The notes beneath the pieces are model-generated. The model saw only the letters and a program-made list of their open reading frames with translations, ran no database searches and was not told where the DNA came from. Source: CAZVEV01 sp964625865 (lineage in GTDB: Bacteria; Planctomycetota; Phycisphaerae; SM23-33). Taken from it: a stretch of 18,002 nucleotides of DNA. Both the position numbers and the translations under genes were made by a program. Positions 8,319-13,283 of this stretch are shown piece after piece. The stretch is from positions 1 through 18,002 of the forward strand of contig CAZVEV010000102.1 in the NCBI GenBank assembly GCA_964625865.1, written 5' to 3'. Numbering within the stretch: position 1 is the first letter of the stretch; every line of letters starts with the position of its first letter.

Positions 8319-8435
8319 GTTCCTTCCACGTTTAGCGGTCGATCGTCAGATCAACGTTCGTCGTTGCGGGATCGACACAAGATCGACGTTCGCGGCGTAA
8401 CGACGAGCGTCGATCTGACGATCGACCGCTAAACC
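8319..8435. repeat. Long near-perfect inverted repeat (36-bp arms) with GTTTAGCGG ends, putative palindromic mobile element
   Basis: Arms 8330-8365 and 8399-8434 match at 34 of 36 positions around a 33-base centre. The two mismatches are at 8353 and 8357. The ends read GTTTAGCGGTCGATC inward. A 16-base unit beginning AGATC occurs at 8349-8364, again directly at 8380-8395 (13 of 16) inside the centre, and inverted in the right arm. The left flank 8319-8338 (GTTCCTTCCACGTTTAGCGG) is the exact reverse complement of 11565-11584. The element lies in the 258-base gap between rtcA and the giant gene, both on the minus strand. RNA from this strand would fold into a very long hairpin, so it may also attenuate readthrough from rtcA. 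Confidence 0.7.
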
Positions 8436-8454
8436 GGGTCTCCTCGCCCCGCGA

Positions 8455-9504
8455 CTACTCCGCCGCCACGGTCACCGTCGCCGCCTTTCCGACGGCGGGG
8501 TCGATGGCGACGGCGCGTCCGGTCAGTTGTTCGATCACGGCCGCGTTGGTGCGCAGGTGGCGCGTGACGCGCTGGGTGACGAAGCGGCTTTCGTCGTAGC
8601 AGAGGGCGGCAAGGGGGAGCAGTTGGTCGGCGGCGTGAAGGTCCACCACGCCGGCGGAGTCGATGAACTCCTGGATCGCATCGACGGCCTCGTCGGCAAC
8701 GACGTGGCCGAATCGGTCGGCCTCGCCGAGGGCGAACGCCCCGGCCACCGTGCGAGAGAACACCGCGCGAACCAGCGCGACCGAGCCGGGCGACTGCGTT
8801 TCGAGGACGGCCTGTTCGACGGTGGGCCGGTGGCCCATCTCGCCTAGCCGGTCCACCATTCGCACGGCCTGCCGCTCGGCGGTGTCATTGGCCGACGGTC
8901 CGGCGGCGGCGGAGATGCCCTCGACGTATTTCAGTTGTCCCCGCGAGCCGAGGCGAATCGGCTCGACGCCCTCGCGCCCGCCGAGTCCGCAGACGTCCAT
9001 CCGGACCCGCCCGCCGCCGGCGGGGTAGAACCCGGCGCGGGCCAGGTCGAAGTAGGCCTGGCAGTTGGCGGCCGAGGCCAGCACGCCGAACACGTCGCGC
9101 AGGTACTCGAAGCACGGGGCCATCGGGTTGTGCGTGCCCCCGGTGACGACCACCTCGCTGTCGGCGTCGGTGACCATCAGGGCAGGCAGGATGGTCTGGC
9201 AGACCAGCACGGTCGAGCCGGCGGTTCCGATGTCAAACTCGAACCGCCCGCCGGCCAGCGGGCCCGGGACCAGCGTGATCTCGCGCGAGCCGACTTCATC
9301 GCCGGCCAGTTGCCCCCCGCAGACCGCCGCCGCCGCACGGACCGCCGCCACGTGCTGGGCGCGCAGGCCGGGCACCTTCCTGCCGCGACGGATATTCGTG
9401 ACACGCACGCCCACGCCCAGCGCAGCGGCCAGGCCCACTGACGTACGAACGATTTGCCCACCGCCCTCTCCCTGCGAGCCGTCTATGTGAACGATCTCGG
9501 CCAT
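8455..9504 (-). CDS. rtcA: RNA 3'-terminal phosphate cyclase RtcA
   Basis: A 349-residue cytoplasmic enzyme that uses ATP to convert an RNA 3'-phosphate to a 2',3'-cyclic phosphate through an enzyme-AMP intermediate. Family signatures are all present: HIDGSQGEGGGQIVRT at the N-terminus, GTAGSTVLVCQTILP, GGTHNPMAP, ADQLLPLAAL, and HLRTNAAVIE near residue 316, whose His corresponds to the adenylated nucleophile of the family. The length is close to the usual ~340. I chose the ATG at 9504. An in-frame TTG at 9541-9543 would add 13 residues, but it coincides with the -35 box of a good promoter whose -10 is at 9516-9521. There is no Shine-Dalgarno sequence, consistent with a very short leader. No rtcB or rtcR is visible beside it, so the usual rtcBA operon is not present here. 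It is divergent from the DAHP synthase gene. Confidence 0.95.
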   Translation of the reverse strand: MAEIVHIDGSQGEGGGQIVRTSVGLAAALGVGVRVTNIRRGRKVPGLRAQHVAAVRAAAAVCGGQLAGDEVGSREITLVPGPLAGGRFEFDIGTAGSTVLVCQTILPALMVTDADSEVVVTGGTHNPMAPCFEYLRDVFGVLASAANCQAYFDLARAGFYPAGGGRVRMDVCGLGGREGVEPIRLGSRGQLKYVEGISAAAGPSANDTAERQAVRMVDRLGEMGHRPTVEQAVLETQSPGSVALVRAVFSRTVAGAFALGEADRFGHVVADEAVDAIQEFIDSAGVVDLHAADQLLPLAALCYDESRFVTQRVTRHLRTNAAVIEQLTGRAVAIDPAVGKAATVTVAAE

Positions 9505-9515
9505 GGTTGTACGGA

Positions 9516-9543
9516 ATTGTAACAGCAACACCTTGCGAGACAA
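9516..9543 (-). promoter_or_regulatory. Sigma70-like promoter for rtcA, near-leaderless
   Basis: On the minus strand TTGTCT (9538-9543), a 16-base spacer and TACAAT (9516-9521) form a good housekeeping-type promoter. Transcription would begin about 9509, only ~5 bases before the ATG at 9504. This explains the lack of a ribosome-binding site. The same TACAAT box with the same 16-base spacer is used at 11645-11672 and 13207-13234. Confidence 0.5.
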
Positions 9544-9596
9544 GCCCTAAACGATTTCGACCGGGCTTGCCTTTTCCCGCATCCGATCGGCAGGCG

Positions 9597-9648
9597 AAAG
9601 CCCCACGACTGTGTCGTGGGGATCCCCCCGACGCAGTCAGGGGGCTTT
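9597..9648. repeat. GC-rich double-hairpin repeat, copy 1
   Basis: CCCCACGAC/GTCGTGGGG (9601-9609 and 9613-9621) form a 9-bp hairpin. CCCCC..GAC/GTC..GGGGG (9624-9644) forms a second. The whole is closed by AAAGCCCC (9597-9604)/GGGGCTTT (9641-9648), and GGGGATCCCC (9618-9627) is a third palindrome, so several mutually exclusive folds exist. The layout 'AAAGCCCC-GAC-GTC-GGGGATCCCC' recurs at 10867-10898 on the other side of the DAHP synthase gene. It lies upstream of both divergent promoters' genes, so a terminator role is unlikely. Confidence 0.6.
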
Positions 9649-9667
9649 GGGTTTCTCGTAGCGACGA

Positions 9668-9696
9668 TTGAACATGCGCCCTCGGGGGATGATAAT
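9668..9696 (+). promoter_or_regulatory. Sigma70-like promoter for the DAHP synthase gene
   Basis: TTGAAC (9668-9673), a spacer of exactly 17 bases, and GATAAT (9691-9696) match the consensus at 4 of 6 and 5 of 6. Transcription would start near 9703, giving a ~40-base leader that contains GAAAGGA (9728-9734). The promoter overlaps the in-frame ATG codons at 9668 and later, which argues against those as starts. Confidence 0.55.
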
Positions 9697-9742
9697 GACG
9701 CAGACCGTCGCTCGAGAGGCGACGGGCGAAAGGACACCACAG

Positions 9743-10762
9743 ATGATCGTTGTAATGAAACCGGGCGCGACGCGCGAGCAGGTGCAGCACGTGATTGCGC
9801 TGGTGAACGACTTCGGCCTGCGGGAACACGTGATTGAGGGCACGGACCGGACGGTCGTCGCGTGCATCGGCGACAAGCGTGCGCTGGACAAGTCGGCTAT
9901 CGAGAACGCCCCGATGGTCGAGCGCATCGTGCCCATTCTCGCGCCGTACAAGATGGCCTCCCGCGAGACGCGGACCGAGCGCACGGTGGTCCGGATCGGC
10001 CCGGAGAACTTCCCTGTCGGCGGCAAGCGGGTGGGCATCATTGCCGGCCCCTGCAGCGTGGAAAGCCGCGAGCAGGTCCTCCGGACGGCCGAGGCGGTCG
10101 CCGCGTGCGGCGCCATCGGCCTGCGGGGCGGGGCGTTCAAGCCGCGCACCAGTCCGTACAGCTTCCAGGGGCTCGGCATCGAGGGGCTCAAGATCCTCGC
10201 CGAAGCCCGCGACCGCACGGGCCTGGCGATCGTGACCGAGGTGATCGGCCTGGAGCACATCGGCCCGGTCGCCCACTACGCCGACGTGCTCCAGATCGGG
10301 GCGCGGAACATGCAGCACTATCCGCTGCTCGAGGCGGTGGGCAAGACGAACAAGCCGATCCTGCTGAAGCGCGGCATCAGCGCCCGCCTGAACGAGTGGC
10401 TCCTGGCGGCTGAGTACATCATCGATGCGGGGAATCCGAACGTGATCCTGTGCGAGCGCGGCATCCGGACGTACGAGTCGTACGTGCGCAACACCCTGCC
10501 CCTGGCGGTCGTGCCCGAACTGAACGACAAGACGCACCTGCCCGTGATGGTCGACCCGTCCCACGGCACGGGCCACGCCCACCTGGTCCCGGCGATGTGT
10601 CGCGCCGCGGTGGCCGCCGGGGCCGACGGCCTGCTCATCGAATGCCACCCCGACCCCGTCCACGCCATGTCCGACGGCGCCCAGAGCCTGACGCCCGAAG
10701 CGCTGGCCGACGTGATGGAACCCCTGCGCCGCATCGCCCGCGCCATCGACAGGGACCTGTAA
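9743..10762 (+). CDS. aroF: 3-deoxy-7-phosphoheptulonate (DAHP) synthase, type I-beta with N-terminal ferredoxin-like domain
   Basis: A 339-residue cytoplasmic enzyme joining phosphoenolpyruvate and erythrose 4-phosphate, the first step of the shikimate pathway. Residues 1-70 (MIVVMKPGAT...) form the ferredoxin-like domain that in the Thermotoga-type enzyme carries feedback control. The barrel follows with AGPCSVES (101-108), KPRTSPYSFQG (133-143), QIGARNMQ (184-191), KRG (209-211), DPSHGTG (271-277) and ECHPDP (300-305). Metal ligands Cys104, His274, Glu300 and Asp311 can be assigned by the conserved spacing. Start at 9743: GAAAGGA lies 8 bases upstream, the product then has the usual family length and start, and the promoter overlaps the upstream in-frame ATGs. 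It is apparently monocistronic, flanked by hairpin repeats on both sides and an 8-bp tandem repeat right after the stop. Confidence 0.96.
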   Translation: MIVVMKPGATREQVQHVIALVNDFGLREHVIEGTDRTVVACIGDKRALDKSAIENAPMVERIVPILAPYKMASRETRTERTVVRIGPENFPVGGKRVGIIAGPCSVESREQVLRTAEAVAACGAIGLRGGAFKPRTSPYSFQGLGIEGLKILAEARDRTGLAIVTEVIGLEHIGPVAHYADVLQIGARNMQHYPLLEAVGKTNKPILLKRGISARLNEWLLAAEYIIDAGNPNVILCERGIRTYESYVRNTLPLAVVPELNDKTHLPVMVDPSHGTGHAHLVPAMCRAAVAAGADGLLIECHPDPVHAMSDGAQSLTPEALADVMEPLRRIARAIDRDL

Positions 10763-10763
10763 T

Positions 10764-10803
10764 TGGTTAACTGGTTAACTCGTTGACTGGTTGATTGGGT
10801 TAT
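10764..10803. repeat. Five 8-bp tandem units (TGGTTAAC-like)
   Basis: Starting two bases after the DAHP synthase stop codon: TGGTTAAC, TGGTTAAC, TCGTTGAC, TGGTTGAT, TGGGTTAT. The first two are identical and the rest drift progressively. The run is A/T-richer than its surroundings. It may be a slippage-prone microsatellite or a set of protein-binding sites; no dyad symmetry beyond GTTAAC is visible. Confidence 0.7.
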
Positions 10804-10866
10804 CGGGCGAACGTATGGAGACCCGACGTGCGATCCGTGTCGCTCATCGTTTGAACTGCGCAGAGA

Positions 10867-10898
10867 AAAGCCCCCCGACGGCGTCGGGGGGATCCCCC
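10867..10898. repeat. GC-rich hairpin repeat, copy 2
   Basis: CCCCCCGAC (10871-10879), loop GGC, GTCGGGGGG (10883-10891) form a perfect 9-bp stem preceded by AAAAG. It runs directly into GGGGGATCCCCC (10887-10898), an overlapping palindrome that would compete with the first hairpin. The arrangement matches copy 1 at 9597-9648. It could end the DAHP synthase transcript 109 bases after the stop, but there is no T tract. Confidence 0.6.
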
Positions 10899-10930
10899 GA
10901 AGAATTCCTGCCGAGAGAACCGGATTTTCC

Positions 10931-10959
10931 TTGCAATGCAGCGACGATTACGATACATT
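10931..10959 (+). promoter_or_regulatory. Probable promoter of the cold-shock gene
   Basis: TTGCAA (10931-10936), a spacer of 17 bases and TACATT (10954-10959) match the sigma70 consensus at 4 of 6 each. The resulting leader of about 190 bases fits the long structured 5' regions typical of cold-shock mRNAs. A perfect TTGACA at 10996-11001 is an alternative -35, but no good -10 stands 16-18 bases after it. Confidence 0.35.
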
Positions 10960-11155
10960 ATCCCCTGAGTTGAGCATGTGCCGTCTCTACGGTTGTTGAC
11001 AAGTTATTCCTGATGTTAGGTTGGGGGCCGATCTCGAACGTGCGCAAGGGCAGGTCGTCTGCAGTGCAACGTGTACCGGGCCGCAAGCGTGTTGTGGGCC
11101 AGGCCGAGACCGGCTGCCTGTCCTCAAGCTTGTTTCGAAGTGGGAGGCAAGTCTG

Positions 11156-11365
11156 ATGGCCAAAGGTACCGTCAAGTGGTTCAATGATGCAAAGGGCTAC
11201 GGATTCATCCGTACCGAGGAGGAACAGGACGACATCTTCGTCCACTACTCCTCCGTCGAAGCCGAAGGCTTCCGGTCGCTTAACGAGGGCGACTCTGTCG
11301 AGTTCGACCTGATCAAGAGCGACAAGGGCCTCAAGGCCGAGAAGGTCACCCGCCTGGAAGTCTGA
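11156..11365 (+). CDS. Cold-shock domain protein (CspA family)
   Basis: A 69-residue single cold-shock domain, the normal family length. It begins MAKGTVKWFNDAKGYGFI and carries RNP1 (KGYGFI, residues 13-18) and RNP2 (IFVHY, 27-31), the nucleic-acid-binding strands, followed by the usual EGDSVEFDL strand. Such proteins bind single-stranded RNA/DNA and act as RNA chaperones, on cold shock or constitutively. Start at 11156 is fixed by GGGAGG (11142-11147) eight bases upstream and by the family's MxxGTVKWF start; the frame is open further upstream but that part is not cold-shock-like. The long leader suggests post-transcriptional control. Confidence 0.96.
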   Translation: MAKGTVKWFNDAKGYGFIRTEEEQDDIFVHYSSVEAEGFRSLNEGDSVEFDLIKSDKGLKAEKVTRLEV

Positions 11366-11444
11366 GCCCGCCGACGGCGAGTTACCGACAGCGGCGCGGC
11401 GTGCGATATCAGATCTCGGCGCCCGATGCCGTCAAGTCGTTCCC

Positions 11445-11584
11445 CGTTTAGCGGGCGAGCCCTGCCTGCCGGCAGGCAGGTTGCTCGCGGTGTTTGCGTT
11501 CGGTCGTACTGCGCCGCCGGGGCGACTCGGCGTCCTGCGGACGCCGCACGCGGGGCAAGCCCCGCCGCTAAACGTGGAAGGAAC
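11445..11584. repeat. Palindromic element with CGTTTAGCGG/CCGCTAAACG ends
   Basis: The ends CGTTTAGCGG (11445-11454) and CCGCTAAACG (11565-11574) are perfect inverted repeats. Inside are the perfect 20-bp palindrome CCTGCCTGCCGGCAGGCAGG (11461-11480), extended by GCGAGC/GCTCGC (11455-11460 and 11483-11488), then hairpins GGCGTCC-TGC-GGACGCC (11529-11545) and CGGGGC-AA-GCCCCG (11551-11564). The right border 11565-11584, CCGCTAAACGTGGAAGGAAC, is the exact reverse complement of the left border of the element at 8319-8435. A decayed border copy (CCGCTGAACGTGGAGG) stands at 11599-11614. No coding capacity is visible, so it looks like a non-autonomous REP/MITE-like element. Confidence 0.65.
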
Positions 11585-11644
11585 AGCACGTTCGACCGCC
11601 GCTGAACGTGGAGGGGATGTCAGGTACACCCACCAACCAAAGCA

Positions 11645-11672
11645 TTGCCTCGCCACGCCCAGGCGGTACAAT
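11645..11672 (+). promoter_or_regulatory. Sigma70-like promoter of the oxidoreductase gene (shared leader type)
   Basis: TTGCCT (11645-11650), a 16-base spacer and TACAAT (11667-11672). Transcription would start near 11679 with a ~43-base leader. The whole 80 bases before the start codon align without gaps to those before the sulfatase gene, with 55 of 80 identical by my hand count, including the boxes at the same distances. This conservation supports the promoter call. Confidence 0.55.
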
Positions 11673-11721
11673 GTGCGGGCGGACACCGGTTTCCCACGGA
11701 TCCCCAACGAAAGGGCAGATC

Positions 11722-13089
11722 ATGAATCGACGCGACCTCCTCAGAACGACAGCCCTTGCAGGCGGCGCCTTGGCCCTGCCGACGGTCGTGCCGTCAACCG
11801 TCTTCGGCGCCGCGGCCCCGTCCAACACGGTGGCGCTGGCGGCCCTGGGCGTGGGACAGCGGGGGTACGGGAATAACTGGCACTCCTTCGCGCGATACGG
11901 CGACGTGCGCTACCTGGCCGCCTGCGACGCCTTCGCCTCCCGCCGCGACCGCTTTGCCGCCCAGATCAACGCCAAGAAATACGGCGGGAAGAGCGTCTGC
12001 AAATCGCAGGGCGACTTCCGCGAGGTCCTGGCCCGCAAGGACATCGACGGCGTGGTGATCAGCACGCAGGATCACTGGCACGTACCGCTGGCGTATCACG
12101 CGGCGGTGGCGGGCAAGGACATGTACGTCGAGAAGCCGCTGGGGGTCGCGATGGCCTGGGCGTGGAAGCTCCGCGAGGCCGTCCGCAAGAACAAGGTGAT
12201 CTTCCAGTACGGCACGCAGCAGCGGTCGGACCAGAACCAGTTCCTCCACGCCTGCGAGCTGGTCCGCAACGGGTACGTGGGCAAGATCACGCGGGTCGAC
12301 GCGTGGTGCGCGGGCATGCGGTGCCCGGGCTGGTACGCCAAGGTCTTCGCCAAGCACTACACCGACACCACCCCCGCCACGCCGCCGGCGGACCTGAACT
12401 ACGACATGTGGGTGGGCCCGGCGCCGATGAAGCCGTACACCAAGGCGCGCTGCACGGAGTGGGGCACGTATCACATCTCCGATTACGCCCTGGGCTTCAT
12501 CGCCGGCTGGGGCGCCCACCCGCTGGACATCGCCCAGTGGGGCCTGGACACCGACCACACCAGCCCGATCACGTATGAGGGCAAAGGCGAGTTCCCGCCC
12601 AAGGGCCTGTTCGATACGATCGACTCGTGGGACGTCAACTGCACGTACGCCAACGGCATCAAGCTGCACTTCATGTGCGCCCGGGCGGCCAAGCCGATCG
12701 TCAGCAAGATGACGCGAAGGCCCTGGCGCGATCACGGGACGACGTTCTTCGGGCCCGACGGATGGGTCAGCGTCGACCGCGGCGGGTGCTACATGAACCG
12801 CAAGGGCAAGCCCGTCAACGTCAGTACGATCAAGATCAAGGACACCGAGACCCGCCTGTACAACAGCCCCACGCAGGCCCGCAACTTCATCGACTGCATC
12901 AAGAGCCGCAAGCCCACCGTCAACCCGCTGGAGTCGGCGATCCGGTCGGACACGATCAGTCACCTGTCCGACATCGCCATCCGCCTCGGGCGCAAGATCA
13001 CGTGGGACCCGGCCGCCGAGCGGATCGTCGACGACACCGAAGCGACGAAGCTGCTCGACCGCCCCATGCGCAAGCCCTGGACGATGTGA
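11722..13089 (+). CDS. Tat-exported Gfo/Idh/MocA-family oxidoreductase
   Basis: A 455-residue NAD(P)-dependent oxidoreductase of the glucose-fructose oxidoreductase/inositol dehydrogenase/MocA family, acting on sugars or sugar derivatives. The start MNRRDLLRTTALAGG is a twin-arginine signal with cleavage near FGA (28-30), so it should fold with its cofactor in the cytoplasm and be exported. The Rossmann fold shows GVGQRG (43-48) and Asp69 at the end of the second strand. EKPL (137-140) holds the Lys typical of the catalytic region. WGAHPLDIAQWGLDTD supplies the His/Asp segment seen in planctomycete members. The start is fixed by AAAGGG (11710-11715) six bases upstream. It shares leader and first 14 coding bases with the sulfatase gene, 194 bases downstream on the same strand. 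The exact substrate cannot be read from sequence. Confidence 0.92.
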   Translation: MNRRDLLRTTALAGGALALPTVVPSTVFGAAAPSNTVALAALGVGQRGYGNNWHSFARYGDVRYLAACDAFASRRDRFAAQINAKKYGGKSVCKSQGDFREVLARKDIDGVVISTQDHWHVPLAYHAAVAGKDMYVEKPLGVAMAWAWKLREAVRKNKVIFQYGTQQRSDQNQFLHACELVRNGYVGKITRVDAWCAGMRCPGWYAKVFAKHYTDTTPATPPADLNYDMWVGPAPMKPYTKARCTEWGTYHISDYALGFIAGWGAHPLDIAQWGLDTDHTSPITYEGKGEFPPKGLFDTIDSWDVNCTYANGIKLHFMCARAAKPIVSKMTRRPWRDHGTTFFGPDGWVSVDRGGCYMNRKGKPVNVSTIKIKDTETRLYNSPTQARNFIDCIKSRKPTVNPLESAIRSDTISHLSDIAIRLGRKITWDPAAERIVDDTEATKLLDRPMRKPWTM

Positions 13090-13144
13090 TGCGCTGAAAT
13101 GTCCGGATGTCTGGTTCGCTCTTGCGGGGCCCGGTGGGGCCCTG

Positions 13145-13164
13145 CTGGCCACTGAAGTGGCCAG
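13145..13164 (+). terminator. Hairpin after the oxidoreductase gene, possible terminator
   Basis: CTGGCCAC (13145-13152), loop TGAA, GTGGCCAG (13157-13164) form a perfect 8-bp stem, extendable by CCCTG (13140-13144)/CAGGG (13168-13172) with a small bulge. It lies 55 bases beyond the oxidoreductase stop and upstream of the next promoter, a sensible place for a transcript end. There is no T tract after it, so it may instead be a dispersed palindrome. Confidence 0.35.
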
Positions 13165-13206
13165 CCCCAGGGTGGCGGGTCGCAAGGGGTCCTGCGGATC
13201 GGGGCA

Positions 13207-13234
13207 TTGCCCTGCTATCGCGGACGCGTACAAT
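13207..13234 (+). promoter_or_regulatory. Sigma70-like promoter of the sulfatase gene (shared leader type)
   Basis: TTGCCC (13207-13212), a 16-base spacer and TACAAT (13229-13234), at the same distances from the ATG as the promoter at 11645-11672. The last part of the leader (CGAAAGGGCAGATC) and the first 14 coding bases are identical in the two genes. Each gene thus seems to have its own promoter of the same design rather than forming one operon. Confidence 0.55.
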
Positions 13235-13283
13235 TGAGGGGCGGATACACGTTTTTGGCGGATCGCCAGCGAAAGGGCAGATC

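Larger units (their letters stand above)
10763..11155. other. Spacer with tandem repeat, hairpin repeat and long cold-shock leader
   Basis: About 390 bases without a gene. In order it contains an 8-bp tandem repeat (10764-10803), copy 2 of the GC-rich hairpin repeat (10867-10898), a likely promoter (10931-10959), and then about 190 bases of probable 5' untranslated region of the cold-shock gene. A short frame running into the cold-shock gene from 11021 is Cys/Pro/Gly-rich and not convincing as a protein extension. Confidence 0.6.
11366..11721. other. Spacer holding a palindromic element and the oxidoreductase promoter-leader
   Basis: About 355 bases without a gene. Bases 11366-11444 show nothing specific beyond GC-rich dyads; no terminator with a T tract follows the cold-shock gene. 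Bases 11445-11584 are the palindromic element, and 11599-11614 a decayed copy of its border. From 11642 to the start codon runs the promoter-leader shared with the sulfatase gene. A short frame from 11608 reads into the oxidoreductase gene but precedes the Tat signal and is rejected as a start. Confidence 0.6.

Noticed and set aside
3802..8400. A 1,532-codon open frame on the + strand antisense to the giant gene
   Set aside because: It is the mirror of high-GC third-position bias in the real gene. Its translation is Val/Leu/Asp/Gln/Arg-rich with no signal, domain or ribosome-binding site, whereas the minus-strand frame has all of these.
9597..9648. The double hairpin as an attenuator of the DAHP synthase gene
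   Set aside because: It lies upstream of the likely promoter at 9668-9696 and would not be in the transcript. A similar copy also lies downstream of the gene, which fits a dispersed repeat better.
9668..9742. Upstream in-frame ATG codons as the DAHP synthase start
   Set aside because: They overlap the -35/-10 boxes (9668-9696). The extension is not part of the family, and the ATG at 9743 has GAAAGGA at proper spacing and gives the usual length.
11021..11155. N-terminal extension of the cold-shock protein
   Set aside because: The extension is Cys/Pro/Gly-rich without cold-shock-domain similarity. GGGAGG placed eight bases before 11156 and the universal MxxGTVKWF start decide for the short form.
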